DNA from: Paenibacillus phoenicis
GTDB taxonomy: Bacteria > Bacillota > Bacilli > Paenibacillales > Paenibacillaceae
NCBI RefSeq assembly: GCF_034718895.1
Contig: NZ_JAYERP010000002.1
Coordinates: 1-64,000, forward strand
Direction of reading: 5' to 3'
Length of the DNA stretch: 64,000 bases
Under the pieces are notes generated by a model. That model did not search any database. It saw nothing but the letters and a program-made list of their open reading frames with translations, and had not been told where the DNA came from. Position numbers and translations under genes: made by a program. Numbering within the stretch: position 1 is the first letter of the stretch; every line of letters starts with the position of its first letter. This document shows, in pieces, positions 54,288 through 62,494 of the stretch.

Positions 54288-54558
54288 CTACTGCAGATGC
54301 CCCCGGATGGGAGCCGAAGTTGTTTCCCCGAAGGACACGTTTACGGCATGGCGGATCTCTACGCCTTCCTCCAGCAGTTCGATTTCGATGCTGGACCGGA
54401 ACGGCGTCTCCAAACTCAGCTTCCCGCTCCGAATCCGCCTGCATCCGAGGCGGCTCCAAAACCAGCCCCTCCAGGACATGCCGCAGCTCTTTGATGCAGC
54501 GATGTAACATTTTCCAGGCGCTGAATATCTCCAAATTTCGCGCCAGCCTATCCAACAA
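54288..54558 (-). pseudogene. Frameshifted small gene of unknown function
   Basis: Two overlapping minus-strand frames each look coding over complementary halves. The 5' half reads EIFSAWKMLHRCIKELRHVL and EGLVLEPPRMQADS. The 3' half in the next frame reads LSLETPFRSSIEIELLEEG and VEIRHAVNVSFGETTSAPIR and stops at 54288. Joining them at about 54410 gives one protein of roughly 90 residues. A one-base indel is therefore likely: a true pseudogene, or a sequencing error. The start (TTG near 54558) is weak. The product is not recognised. Confidence 0.5.
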
Positions 54559-54624
54559 CCGAATCGAAGTATGCTAGAATAAAGAGCATGGTTTCGATAG
54601 AACGAATAGAAAGGGACGTCATCG

Positions 54625-55194
54625 TTGGCACAATTATTTTACAAGTACGGAGCAATGAACAGCGGCAAATCTATCGAAATTTTGAAGGTTGCCCACAATT
54701 ATGAAGAGCAGAACAAACCGGTGCTGCTCTTTACTTCGGCGATCGATAACCGTGACGAGGTTGGTTATGTCTCCTCGCGGATTGGATTGCGCCGGCAGGC
54801 TATTCCGATTTATCCGAACACGAACCTCTTCGAAATCGTCAAAAATCATACCCCGCGCTTATACTGCGTATTGGTCGATGAATGCCAATTCCTCGGTGAG
54901 AACAACATTAAGCAGCTGGTCCGCATCGTCGATGAGCTGGATATTCCCGTGATGGCTTTCGGGTTGAAAAACGATTTCCAGAACCAGTTGTTCGAGGGCA
55001 GCCGCCTGCTGCTGATTTATGCGGACAAAATCGAGGAAATGAAAACGATCTGCTGGTTCTGCGCGCGCAAAGCAACGATGAACCTGCGGGTGGAGAACGG
55101 CAAACCCGTTTACACCGGCGAGCAGATCCAAATCGGCGGCAACGAGTCGTATTACCCGGTATGCCGGAAATGCCACGCCAACCCGCCGCTGTAA
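54625..55194 (+). CDS. tdk: Thymidine kinase
   Basis: Salvage enzyme phosphorylating thymidine. Walker A is [12 protein letters not shown], the base-binding lid has VLVDECQFL and FGLKNDFQN. Zinc ligands are in CWFCARKA and [13 protein letters not shown] at 54625 is the start (upstream GAAAGGGACG). 189 residues is typical. Neighbouring 5'-nucleotidase and dGTPase genes suggest a deoxynucleotide salvage cluster. Confidence 0.94.
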   Translation: MAQLFYKYGAMNSGKSIEILKVAHNYEEQNKPVLLFTSAIDNRDEVGYVSSRIGLRRQAIPIYPNTNLFEIVKNHTPRLYCVLVDECQFLGENNIKQLVRIVDELDIPVMAFGLKNDFQNQLFEGSRLLLIYADKIEEMKTICWFCARKATMNLRVENGKPVYTGEQIQIGGNESYYPVCRKCHANPPL

Positions 55195-55213
55195 TACTTC
55201 CGAATCTAAAAAA

Positions 55214-55247
55214 ACGGACCGGCTAACGCCGGTCCGTTCGTCGTTTT
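55214..55247. terminator. Bidirectional terminator between tdk and dgt
   Basis: ACGGACCGGC pairs perfectly with GCCGGTCCGT; TTTTT follows on the plus strand and TTTTTT on the minus. Confidence 0.9.
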
Positions 55248-56656
55248 TAATCCATATCGTAAATCGTGCCCACCTTCAGCCCGTACAGCTCGTTGTAGAT
55301 CTTTTCTGCATAGGCGTCCGTCATGCCGGCAATATAATCGATGATCATATGCTCCCATGTCCAGATCGGTTTGGGCTTGGCCTGATCCCGGTCGAACCGG
55401 CGCAGCCAGTCACCGGGAATGATCGACTTGCTTGTCTCCGGATCCACGAAGGCATCCCACAGCCGCTTGATAATCCATGCGCTGCGCTTCTGCAGCCGTT
55501 GGACCCGCAAATCGCGGATCATCGTCACCCAAGCGAAGCTCTTCAGCACGCTCACCGTCCGCAGCATATCCTTATCCTCCTGCCCGTCCTTCACGAACGT
55601 GACCTTCTGCCAATCGCCGTCATCGATAACTCCCAGGCAGCCGACGAACAGGCTGACCCAATAGGCCTTCACCTCCCGGCGCGTGCGGGAATAGTCATGA
55701 TCACACACCGGCATTTTGACATTCCAGATGCGCAGGAAATCGTCCAGCACCTCGGCCACCTTGACCTGAATTTGCTGCGGCTGCCATCCCGCCCAGCAAG
55801 CATCCTCCAACGTCATGATTTTCTCGACGATCAGTCTCTGAATGTGCGAGTCCTTGAGGAAATGCTCGTGCACCTCGATTTTTCCCGCCTTGATGCCATC
55901 CTCGAGATCGTGGGCCGAATAAGCGATGTCGTCGCAAAGGTCCATCAGCTGCGCCTCAAACGTCTTCTTCCCTTCGGGAATGCCCCAGCGGTCGCGAATG
56001 AAGGAGATGTACTCCCATTCATGCAGATATAACCCTTTCTTGTTGATCGTACCGGGATAAGGGTATTTATTTGTTCCAAGCAGCACCGCATCGGATAAGT
56101 TCAACCCGTCGATGTTTTCCCGCTTCTCCAGGAACATCATCAGCCGGAAATTGTGGGCGTTGCCTTCAAAATGCTCATATTTCTGACGGAATGCTGCCCT
56201 CGTTTGCTGCTCTTCCTCCGGAGTGGGCTGTTTGCCTTTAAGGGCAGTCCGTACCTTCTCCTCAATGAGCTTCTCCAATATTTGATCCAGCACCTCTTCG
56301 CCCTTGTGGCCAAACGGCGGATGGCCAAAATCATGGCAAATAGCGGCGCATTCCACCACCTCCGGATCGATGACCAAGCCTGGATGCTCGGCGCGGTCGG
56401 CCGCCAGCTCCGGATACGTGCGCAGAAGGCTGCGCGCCGCTTCCCGGGCGATCTGGGCGACCTCGAGCGAATGCGTCAGCCGGGTTCGATAATAATCGCC
56501 TGTGCCGGCCCCAAATACTTGCGATTTCCCCTGCAGCCGGCGGAAGGTCGGGGAATGGATCAACCGCGAATAGTCGCGTTCAAAGGTGGCACGGTTATTT
56601 TCGTGTCCGATATTGTCCGGGTATTGGCGGTGCTCCCTGAGTTCGTGGATATTCAT
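55247..56656 (-). CDS. dgt: Deoxyguanosinetriphosphate triphosphohydrolase-like protein
   Basis: An HD-domain dNTPase releasing triphosphate from dNTPs. The HD residues are in RLTHSLEVAQIA and AAICHDFGHPPFGHKGEE, and the distal Asp in CDDIAYSAHDLEDG. The N-terminal HENNRATFERDYSRLIHSPT is family-typical. 469 residues matches the Dgt class without a long insertion. Bacterial members are often activated by dNTPs or ssDNA. The stop lies within the terminator shared with tdk. Confidence 0.92.
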   Translation of the reverse strand: MNIHELREHRQYPDNIGHENNRATFERDYSRLIHSPTFRRLQGKSQVFGAGTGDYYRTRLTHSLEVAQIAREAARSLLRTYPELAADRAEHPGLVIDPEVVECAAICHDFGHPPFGHKGEEVLDQILEKLIEEKVRTALKGKQPTPEEEQQTRAAFRQKYEHFEGNAHNFRLMMFLEKRENIDGLNLSDAVLLGTNKYPYPGTINKKGLYLHEWEYISFIRDRWGIPEGKKTFEAQLMDLCDDIAYSAHDLEDGIKAGKIEVHEHFLKDSHIQRLIVEKIMTLEDACWAGWQPQQIQVKVAEVLDDFLRIWNVKMPVCDHDYSRTRREVKAYWVSLFVGCLGVIDDGDWQKVTFVKDGQEDKDMLRTVSVLKSFAWVTMIRDLRVQRLQKRSAWIIKRLWDAFVDPETSKSIIPGDWLRRFDRDQAKPKPIWTWEHMIIDYIAGMTDAYAEKIYNELYGLKVGTIYDMD

Positions 56657-56751
56657 GGCTCTTGCACTCCTTGTCGCGTTCTCTCTTTTCTGTTATTGTA
56701 GCCGTCCGCAGCCGGAACATAAAGCGCCGCCCCCCAAATTTGTTACCCTAC

Positions 56752-56778
56752 AAAAAAATCACCCCGCAAACGCGGGGC
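56752..56778 (-). terminator. Terminator of the flavodoxin operon
   Basis: CCCCGC pairs with GCGGGG around a four-base loop, followed by TGATTTTTTT on the minus strand, 25 bp past the 56803 gene. Confidence 0.85.
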
Positions 56779-56802
56779 TTTGCTCTAGCCGCTTTATTGT
56801 TC

Positions 56803-57579
56803 TTACGATACGCCAAGCCTCCAGGGTTCACCGCCTCCGGTCCGATTGATGTCGGCGCCAGGTTCCTCGCTCTCCCGATGACAGCACCCGCATTCCCAGG
56901 CCTCCTGCAACAACCACACATAATCCAGTGATTCCTGCAGGTCCAGCGATTCTCCTGGAATCACCTGCCTCCTTCCCTCCATTAACGCATAGACTTCGAT
57001 ATCGCCGGGCGGACGGCCAAATGCGCTGTGCCAAAACACGTTGACCAGATGGACAAAAGCTTGCGTGATGCTCTCATTCTCCTCCACGAGGAACTTCTGC
57101 ACGGTCACCCAATCCGGGTTCCCCCGCTCTTGCCATACCGCTTGAAAAATAATAGACAAATGCAGATCCAGCCCCGCGACGTGCGTTCCCCAATTCTCAT
57201 ATAAAGCTAAGGGATACTCGTATATCCTCGTCCCCGTAATGAAAGTTAATTCCGACACCATCCGGTGGTACACCTGCCAGTAGAACAAGGGATCCGGAAA
57301 ATCACGCTGATTCCGCGGCCAACGCCGGTTCAGCAGCACCTGGATCGGCGTATGCAAACGGACCGCCGGGAGAAGCGTGAAATAATCGTTGATAGCGTGA
57401 CCCACTGCGTATTGCACGCGTTGCTGCCAGGAGATGCAAGAACCGCTGCCTGTTGGGCCGTACGATTGGCTGTACGTTTGGTTGTACGTTTGGCCGCACG
57501 CCCCTGCCGGACCGCTCGAGTCCAACTTCAGCGAACGCAGCCATTTTTCGAGCTCATAATCCGCAAGCTGCTTGGTCAT
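56803..57579 (-). CDS. Uncharacterised protein co-transcribed with Fur-controlled flavodoxin
   Basis: A 258-residue soluble protein that I do not recognise. It starts MTKQLADYELEKWLRSLKL, followed by a short Thr/Tyr/Gln/Ser-rich tract (QTYNQTYSQSYGPTG). The remainder is helical and Trp-rich (LFYWQVYHRMVSELTFITG, GLDLHLSIIFQAVWQERG), with a CGCC motif near the C terminus. The ATG at 57579 overlaps the flavodoxin stop by four bases and follows AGGAGCG. Co-translation with a Fur-regulated flavodoxin suggests an iron-starvation role, inferred from context only. Confidence 0.8.
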   Translation of the reverse strand: MTKQLADYELEKWLRSLKLDSSGPAGACGQTYNQTYSQSYGPTGSGSCISWQQRVQYAVGHAINDYFTLLPAVRLHTPIQVLLNRRWPRNQRDFPDPLFYWQVYHRMVSELTFITGTRIYEYPLALYENWGTHVAGLDLHLSIIFQAVWQERGNPDWVTVQKFLVEENESITQAFVHLVNVFWHSAFGRPPGDIEVYALMEGRRQVIPGESLDLQESLDYVWLLQEAWECGCCHRESEEPGADINRTGGGEPWRLGVS

Positions 57580-58034
57580 GGCTGATTCAGCGCTCCTATG
57601 CGTTGTGCGAAATTGGCCCCGAACTCCCGGCACAATACCTTCTCCTCCGGACTTGGGCCGTATTCCACCTTGAGCGGCGGTTGGACGATGACCGCCCCGT
57701 TTTCCCGAAGCCGCTGCTCTAATTCATCTACGGCGGCGCAATACAGACGGTAGGAAGTATCTCCGCTGCCAAATACGGCAGCCCGGAATCCCGCCAAATT
57801 CAGCTCCTTCATTTCATCCACGAAATCGGCAAATTCGTCGGGAAGCTCCCCGTCTCCCCATGTATAAGCACCCAACAGGCAGGCATCATATTCCAACAAG
57901 CGTATGGCGTTGCAATCCTCCACCATCTTCAGATCCACAGCCGCTCCGGTTCCGCGAATCCCTTCAGCGATTAGTTCAGCCATTTCCTCCGTATTCCCGG
58001 TCAAGCTGGCATAGACGATGATGATATTGCTCAT
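57576..58034 (-). CDS. Flavodoxin, iron-starvation type
   Basis: A 152-residue FMN electron carrier. The FMN phosphate loop is VYASLTGNTEEMAELI; LGAYTWGDGELPDEF and VFGSGDTSYRLYCAAVD are the isoalloxazine-binding loops. It probably replaces ferredoxin when iron is scarce. The ATG at 58034 is the right start: GAAGGAG precedes it, and the upstream frame lacks similarity. A Fur box overlaps the promoter. Confidence 0.93.
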   Translation of the reverse strand: MSNIIIVYASLTGNTEEMAELIAEGIRGTGAAVDLKMVEDCNAIRLLEYDACLLGAYTWGDGELPDEFADFVDEMKELNLAGFRAAVFGSGDTSYRLYCAAVDELEQRLRENGAVIVQPPLKVEYGPSPEEKVLCREFGANFAQRIGALNQP

Positions 58035-58075
58035 TCCCTCTCCAACTCCTTCCAAGTACATGACTTGATAACCGA

Positions 58076-58105
58076 AGTATAATTGATAATGATTATCATT
58101 GTCAA
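58076..58105 (-). promoter_or_regulatory. Fur box inside the flavodoxin promoter
   Basis: GATAATGATTATCATTGTC on the plus strand (58085-58103) matches the Fur consensus GATAATGATAATCATTATC closely. It lies between TTGACA (58100-58105, read on the minus strand) and TATACT (58076-58081), which have an 18-bp spacer. Iron-bound Fur would block this promoter. Confidence 0.9.
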
Positions 58106-58128
58106 TAATAGGGCGGCTAGTATCTTCT

Positions 58129-58303
58129 TCACACCTCTTTGCACGATTATCCCTTTCGTTCAGAACTGGGGATTGAGTGGAAGTATCGAGTGGAAGTGGA
58201 AGTTCACTGGGGGAGCCTTGCAGTGGAAAGGGACCTGGTGGGGATCGTCGGTTTTGGATTACACTACCTATCTGATGCAACGGGATAATCCTCAAAAAGA
58301 AGG
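58129..58303. repeat. Inverted-repeat element of the GGGATMATCC family, about 175 bp
   Basis: The left arm (TTTGCACGATTATCCCTTTC at about 58138-58157) and the right arm (CTGATGCAACGGGATAATCC at 58272-58291, then TCAAAAAGAAGG) are inverted copies. The interior is GT-rich and non-coding. No gene occupies 58106-58323. Confidence 0.6.
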
Positions 58304-58323
58304 GAGCGGATAGACACCATCAA

Positions 58324-58358
58324 TAATAGCCGGAACCCCTTAAATGGAGTATCCGGCT
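58324..58358 (-). terminator. Terminator of the molybdopterin oxidoreductase gene
   Basis: GCCGG...ACTCC pairs with GGGGT...CCGGC on the minus strand, followed by TATTATTG. Some mismatches in the stem. Confidence 0.65.
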
Positions 58359-58380
58359 TCTTCTTTTACTATACGAGCGA

Positions 58381-59400
58381 TCAGCTCATTCCTACCCACG
58401 CATCGTTGGAGTAGCCGCGCTGCTCCCAATATCCGACATGCTCGCCTTCGATGAGCTCGATGCGGTTCAGCCACTTCACCGACCTGTAGGCGTACATTTT
58501 CGGCACGATCAGTCTTACCAGACCACCCAAGTCGCTCGGTATCGGCTTGCCGTCGTGCATCACCGCGACCATACAATCGTCCATATTCGCCTGATCCAAG
58601 GTGAGGGTATCGGTGTAGACGCCGTCCCCCGAATAGAACTTCACCGTTTTGGCGTTTGGCTTTACGCCGGCTTTTTGGAGCAGCTCCCGCAGCGGGATGC
58701 CTTCCCAAGTATTATTGTACACCGACCAGCCCGTCACACAGTGAAAATCACTCACCTGCACCTTCCGCTTCAGCTTGAGGAAGTCCTCCCAGCTCCATTT
58801 GAACTTGTTGTTCACCAGACCGTCGATCGTAAACGACCAGTTCTCGTTGGAGAAAGACGGAATGTCCGTGACCGTATATACCCGAAAATGTCCCTGCGCC
58901 CCGCCGCCAACTGGGCGAGCCTCGGGTTTAATCGACCGTCGGGCCGGTTCCTTCAACCATTTGGTCCGGGTTAAGGAGTGGTAAATGATGTACGGCAAAC
59001 CGATCCAGGTTAATAAATCGTGCACGGTCAGCGCCGTATTGGACACTCTCGGACCCACCGCCTTGAACTGCCACAGCAGCACGCCCGAGCCAAACCAGCC
59101 CAGCAGTAAAGCTAGGACCACGAGAACGTTAAACCGCTGCCAGGGCTTCTGCCGCAGCTGCTTCCAATGCTTCCCCGCTAACAGCAAGTAATAAATGACC
59201 GGGAGGATCGAAGCAACGCCTACCGCGATATGCAGCCATTTGAGCCAAACCCGGCCCTCACCCAGCAAACCGCGCCAAAACCCGCCAACCAGCAGCAGCC
59301 CCGTCAGCGCAAGGATCACGACGATCCAGCCGTTCCAGGTATGCAAGGCGACGAGTTTCTTGCCATACCCTTTGCGCAGGCGCTCCAGCATTCCCTTCAT
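58381..59400 (-). CDS. Fusion of heme-b-type membrane domain and sulfite-oxidase-family domain
   Basis: Residues 1-150 form four predicted helices with four well placed His (ALHTWNGW, WLHIAVGV, TVHDLLTW, IIYHSLTR), resembling a di-heme cytochrome b561/MsrQ-like module. Residues about 165-339 are a sulfite oxidase/YedY molybdopterin domain with the Mo-ligand Cys in DFHCVTGWSV and GIPLRELLQKAG. This resembles MsrQ and MsrP in one chain. No Tat signal is present. Positive-inside reasoning (AGKHWKQLRQKPWQR, RTKWLKEPARR) puts the catalytic domain in the cytosol, unlike MsrP. The substrate is unknown. GGAGGAGGGGAGG precedes the ATG. Confidence 0.85.
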   Translation of the reverse strand: MKGMLERLRKGYGKKLVALHTWNGWIVVILALTGLLLVGGFWRGLLGEGRVWLKWLHIAVGVASILPVIYYLLLAGKHWKQLRQKPWQRFNVLVVLALLLGWFGSGVLLWQFKAVGPRVSNTALTVHDLLTWIGLPYIIYHSLTRTKWLKEPARRSIKPEARPVGGGAQGHFRVYTVTDIPSFSNENWSFTIDGLVNNKFKWSWEDFLKLKRKVQVSDFHCVTGWSVYNNTWEGIPLRELLQKAGVKPNAKTVKFYSGDGVYTDTLTLDQANMDDCMVAVMHDGKPIPSDLGGLVRLIVPKMYAYRSVKWLNRIELIEGEHVGYWEQRGYSNDAWVGMS

Positions 59401-59414
59401 ACCTCCCCTCCTCC

Positions 59415-59535
59415 TTATTTTTGTTGTATATTCTCAGAACGCCTGCCATCATTCGCCTCAAGCACCGTGAACCAAAACGTACTGCCCCTCGTCTCCGATT
59501 CAACAACGCCGAAAGATCGAGCACCAGTAAATCGG
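59415..59535 (-). pseudogene. C-terminal stump of a sensor histidine kinase
   Basis: The frame RFTGARSFGVVESETRGSTF then WFTVLEAND ends at a stop 15 bp before the oxidoreductase gene. GVxSExxxGSTFWFTV is the G3-box C terminus of histidine-kinase ATPase domains. The rest of the kinase is absent; the match stops at RFTGAR, where the Met-rich lipoprotein gene begins to overlap. I infer a deletion that fused the two. The frame differs from that of the lipoprotein. Confidence 0.6.
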
Positions 59536-59782
59536 GATGACCATCATTTCGTTGTCCTTCATCTCATTGCCCATCATGTCCTGACCCATTTCGCCGTCTT
59601 TCATCTCTTCGCCCATCATCTCTTGCCCCATTTCGTTACTGCCGGAAGAATTGTTCATCTCGGTGGAGGCGTTGGCCCCGTCATTCATCATGTTCCCTTT
59701 GTTCATGTCATTGTTTTTGGCACCGCAAGCGGCTAACGTCAGCATGGCCCCCCAGCATAAGAATCAATCCGATTTTTTTCAT
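59500..59782 (-). pseudogene. Met-rich lipoprotein gene with a frameshift in the signal peptide
   Basis: The ATG at 59782 (after AAAGGAAG) starts MKKIGLILMLGG, then leaves frame. The next frame gives MLTLAACGAKNN with lipobox LAAC and a mature part with about 14 Met in about 60 residues (NEMGQEMMGEEMKDGEMG, then near-repeat QDMMGNEMKDNEMM). Removing one G from a six-G tract near 59750 would join the frames into one signal peptide. A one-base slip, phase variation or a sequencing error are possible. The 3' end seems replaced by histidine-kinase DNA. Confidence 0.6.
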
Positions 59783-59913
59783 AATATTTCTTCCTTTCGT
59801 TATTTTTAGCTTTGTTCGTCCATCATCTTAGCGAAAAATGCTAACCATCTAAGAACCAACCGCTTGCGAATGTGTTAGAAAAGTCTTACGAAAGTCTTAC
59901 AAAACCGCCACAA

Positions 59914-59952
59914 AATCAGAAAACCCGTCCCAGGTTAAGCCTGAAACGGGTT
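59914..59952 (-). terminator. tetR terminator
   Basis: AACCCGT...CAGG pairs with CCTG...ACGGGTT on the minus strand, followed by TTCTGATTTTG. Confidence 0.75.
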
Positions 59953-59961
59953 CAATTCGAT

Positions 59962-60630
59962 TTAACGGGGACGACCCGCAATCCCATACATCAACAGGTC
60001 CACCGTGTGTTCAATTTCTTCGTCTTCATCGATCGGAAAATCCGGCACGAGGAGTACATGAACCAGAATCATCCCAATCATGACGCTGGCACCGGTTCTG
60101 ACGATCCGCCATGGCGGCGCTTCAACAAGCTGCCCCTTTTCCTGAAAATGCAGAACAACTCGCTTGATCCGCTGAAAGACGATCTCGGAGGCCAAACTCT
60201 TCACCTGCTCCAGCAGCTCCGGCTGAAACGGGACCTCCTGGATCAGTATTTTGATAATCCGCATATTCTCCCGAACAAACTTGAAACGATCCTTCGCCAG
60301 CGCGCGAAAAAAGTCCTCCGCCCGCTCATAGGGCATCTCGATCATTTTGGCAAAATCCCGCAGCAGAAACGGCGCAACCAGCTTGATCACAATTGGTCCG
60401 GCGATAGACAGCAGCAGATCTTTCTTCGTCTTATAGTGGCGGAAAATCGTTCCCTCAGCTACCCCGGCCTTTTGCGCGATTTCACTGGTGGATGTGGCGG
60501 CATACCCTTTCTCGGCAAAAATCTCCGTCGCCGCCTCCAAAATTTTGATCTGCTTCTCCGTCTTCTTCTCCGTATCTTCTTCCGTCAACCGGATCAAGTC
60601 CTCCAGCCACTGCTCTTTCTTCTCCGACAT
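59962..60630 (-). CDS. TetR family regulator
   Basis: A 222-residue repressor. The helix-turn-helix is EIFAEKGYAATSTSEIAQKA and GVAEGTIFRHYKTKKDLLLS, about 30-75. The C-terminal helical domain is variable. It is last of the three-gene unit after an ABC exporter, so it probably controls its own operon. Two GTGAGT palindromes at 62495 and 62557 are the likely sites. Confidence 0.88.
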   Translation of the reverse strand: MSEKKEQWLEDLIRLTEEDTEKKTEKQIKILEAATEIFAEKGYAATSTSEIAQKAGVAEGTIFRHYKTKKDLLLSIAGPIVIKLVAPFLLRDFAKMIEMPYERAEDFFRALAKDRFKFVRENMRIIKILIQEVPFQPELLEQVKSLASEIVFQRIKRVVLHFQEKGQLVEAPPWRIVRTGASVMIGMILVHVLLVPDFPIDEDEEIEHTVDLLMYGIAGRPR

Positions 60631-60680
60631 AGAGGCCTCTCTCCTTTCCCTTCGTATCGTAGGCTTCTTTGTTCAGCGTA

Positions 60681-61733
60681 CTATATTTTGCGGTGCTTGC
60701 GCAACGCGAGGACATTAGCGAGCATAAAGACGAAGGACAAGCCAGCCAGCACATACACATCCAGCGCGATTCCGCTCCAGCCTTCGCCGCGGATCATGAT
60801 GCCGCGCAGCGCATCCGCCCCGTATTTCAGCGGTGTGATATGAGTAATCCAGCGCAGCCAAGGCGAAATGCTCTCCAGGTCAAACAATCCGGAGAAAAAC
60901 ACCTGCGGCACGATGACGATCGGAATGAACTGAATCATCTGGAACTCTGTGTTAGCGAACGCCGACAGCAAGGTGCCGAAGCTCAGAGCCGTGAGAGACA
61001 GCAGCAGCATGATGAGCAGCACGTAACCAAAGGAGCCCACCATCAAGCTGCCAAGCGCATACACCGTAAACCCGGCGATCAACACCGCCTGCAGACTGGT
61101 GAAGATCCCGAACCCGGCCATATAACCGACGACGATTTCCCATCGGCGCAGCGGCGTGGCGAGCAACCGTTCCAGCGTGCCGCTTGTTCGTTCGCGCAGG
61201 AAAGACACGCCCGCGATCAGGAATACGAAGAAGAAAGCAAACAATCCGATTAACACTGGACTAAAGCTGTCGAAGCTCGACATGTCTGCAGATCCGTGCA
61301 AATATTCGAACTCCGGCGCAGCGGCGTTCCCATTCGGATTTTGCGTTATTCCGGCTGGAGTTGCTTGCCCCTGAAGCGTTTTTTGCATGAGCAGCATGAC
61401 GGCCCGGTTTTTGGATGGATCGCTGCCTTCCAGCTTCACCTGCGCCGCCCCCTGATCTAAGCGAATAAACGCATCGATCTCTTGATCAGCCAAGGCCGCC
61501 TCGGCCGCTTCAACGGTATCGTAGGTGGTGACTTCCGCATCAGCAGCGGTTAATTTCTCCGTAATCGCAGCAGGCAGCTGCACGGTACCAATCTTCGGTT
61601 GGTAGGTGTCTCCATTAAACACAAGATACATTAAGGATAAGACCAGAAGCGGAGCGACGACCAACAACGCCAGCGTTCTTTTGTCATGGATAAACTGACG
61701 GACGATACGGACAATCACAGCCCGGATTCTCAT
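60681..61733 (-). CDS. ABC-2 type permease
   Basis: A 350-residue permease of the YhhJ/DrrB-like class. The first helix is followed by a large extracytoplasmic domain (about 40-170) and then five helices. FLRERTSGTLERLLATPLRR is the typical coupling loop and GYMAGFGIFTSLQAVLI follows. It partners the upstream ATPase, overlapping it by four bases. The substrate is probably a drug or lipid; unknown. Confidence 0.87.
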   Translation of the reverse strand: MRIRAVIVRIVRQFIHDKRTLALLVVAPLLVLSLMYLVFNGDTYQPKIGTVQLPAAITEKLTAADAEVTTYDTVEAAEAALADQEIDAFIRLDQGAAQVKLEGSDPSKNRAVMLLMQKTLQGQATPAGITQNPNGNAAAPEFEYLHGSADMSSFDSFSPVLIGLFAFFFVFLIAGVSFLRERTSGTLERLLATPLRRWEIVVGYMAGFGIFTSLQAVLIAGFTVYALGSLMVGSFGYVLLIMLLLSLTALSFGTLLSAFANTEFQMIQFIPIVIVPQVFFSGLFDLESISPWLRWITHITPLKYGADALRGIMIRGEGWSGIALDVYVLAGLSFVFMLANVLALRKHRKI

Positions 61734-62470
61734 GCACGAACACCTCCGTAATGCAAAAAGGCTTCCTCAATCGTCGCGCTGCCAGTCTCCTGTTTCAGCG
61801 CCTCCGGCGTACCTACGGCGATCAAATTACCGTCCCTTACCATCCCTAGCCGATGACATTTGTCGGCTTCGTCCATGACGTGGGTGGTGACGAGAATCGT
61901 CGTGCCTTTTTGGCTCAGGTGTTCGAATTCGTCCCAAATGGACTTGCGCAGCACCGGGTCGATCCCGACGGTAGGTTCGTCGAGAATGAGCACCTCAGGC
62001 TCATGCATAAGCGCGATCGCCAGCGACAATCGGCGTTTCATCCCGCCGGAGTAAGCGCTGACCGGACGTTTCAAATGATCCGTCAAATTGACAAGCGCCA
62101 TAACTTCTTCGATTCGCCGCTTCATTTCCACACCTTTTAACCCAAATAACGCCCCAAAAAACTCTAGGTTCTCCTTTGCCGTAAGCTCGTTGTACATCGC
62201 GTCAGATTGAGCCATATAGCCGATGCGGTTCATCATGCTGAGCTTTGGCATTCGGATGCCCAGCACCTCAACCTCGCCGCTGGTCGCTTCGTCGATGCCG
62301 GCGATCATTTTCACGAACGTTGTCTTGCCAGAGCCCGACGGCCCCAGCAGTCCAAAAATCTCATTGCGCCGCACCTCCAGGCTGATCCCGTGCAGCACCT
62401 CTTTATCGTTGAACTTGCGGGTCACTCCTTGAGTTCGAATACAAACTTCTTGATTAGACATCTGCACCAC
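61730..62470 (-). CDS. ABC transporter ATPase
   Basis: A 246-residue ATPase with Walker A LLGPSGSGKTTFVKM, signature YSGGMKRRLSLAIALMHEPE, Walker B LILDEPTVGIDP and H-switch VTTHVMDEADKC. First gene of the exporter operon, with TetR-type operators and a promoter upstream. The coupling helix partner is the downstream permease. Confidence 0.9.
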   Translation of the reverse strand: MVQMSNQEVCIRTQGVTRKFNDKEVLHGISLEVRRNEIFGLLGPSGSGKTTFVKMIAGIDEATSGEVEVLGIRMPKLSMMNRIGYMAQSDAMYNELTAKENLEFFGALFGLKGVEMKRRIEEVMALVNLTDHLKRPVSAYSGGMKRRLSLAIALMHEPEVLILDEPTVGIDPVLRKSIWDEFEHLSQKGTTILVTTHVMDEADKCHRLGMVRDGNLIAVGTPEALKQETGSATIEEAFLHYGGVRA

Positions 62471-62494
62471 TCCTCTATGGGACAGGTTGTTGAC

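Noticed and set aside
58381..59400. Calling the molybdopterin fusion protein a true periplasmic MsrP
   Set aside because: There is no Tat signal, and positive-inside charges place the catalytic domain in the cytosol, so only family membership is claimed.
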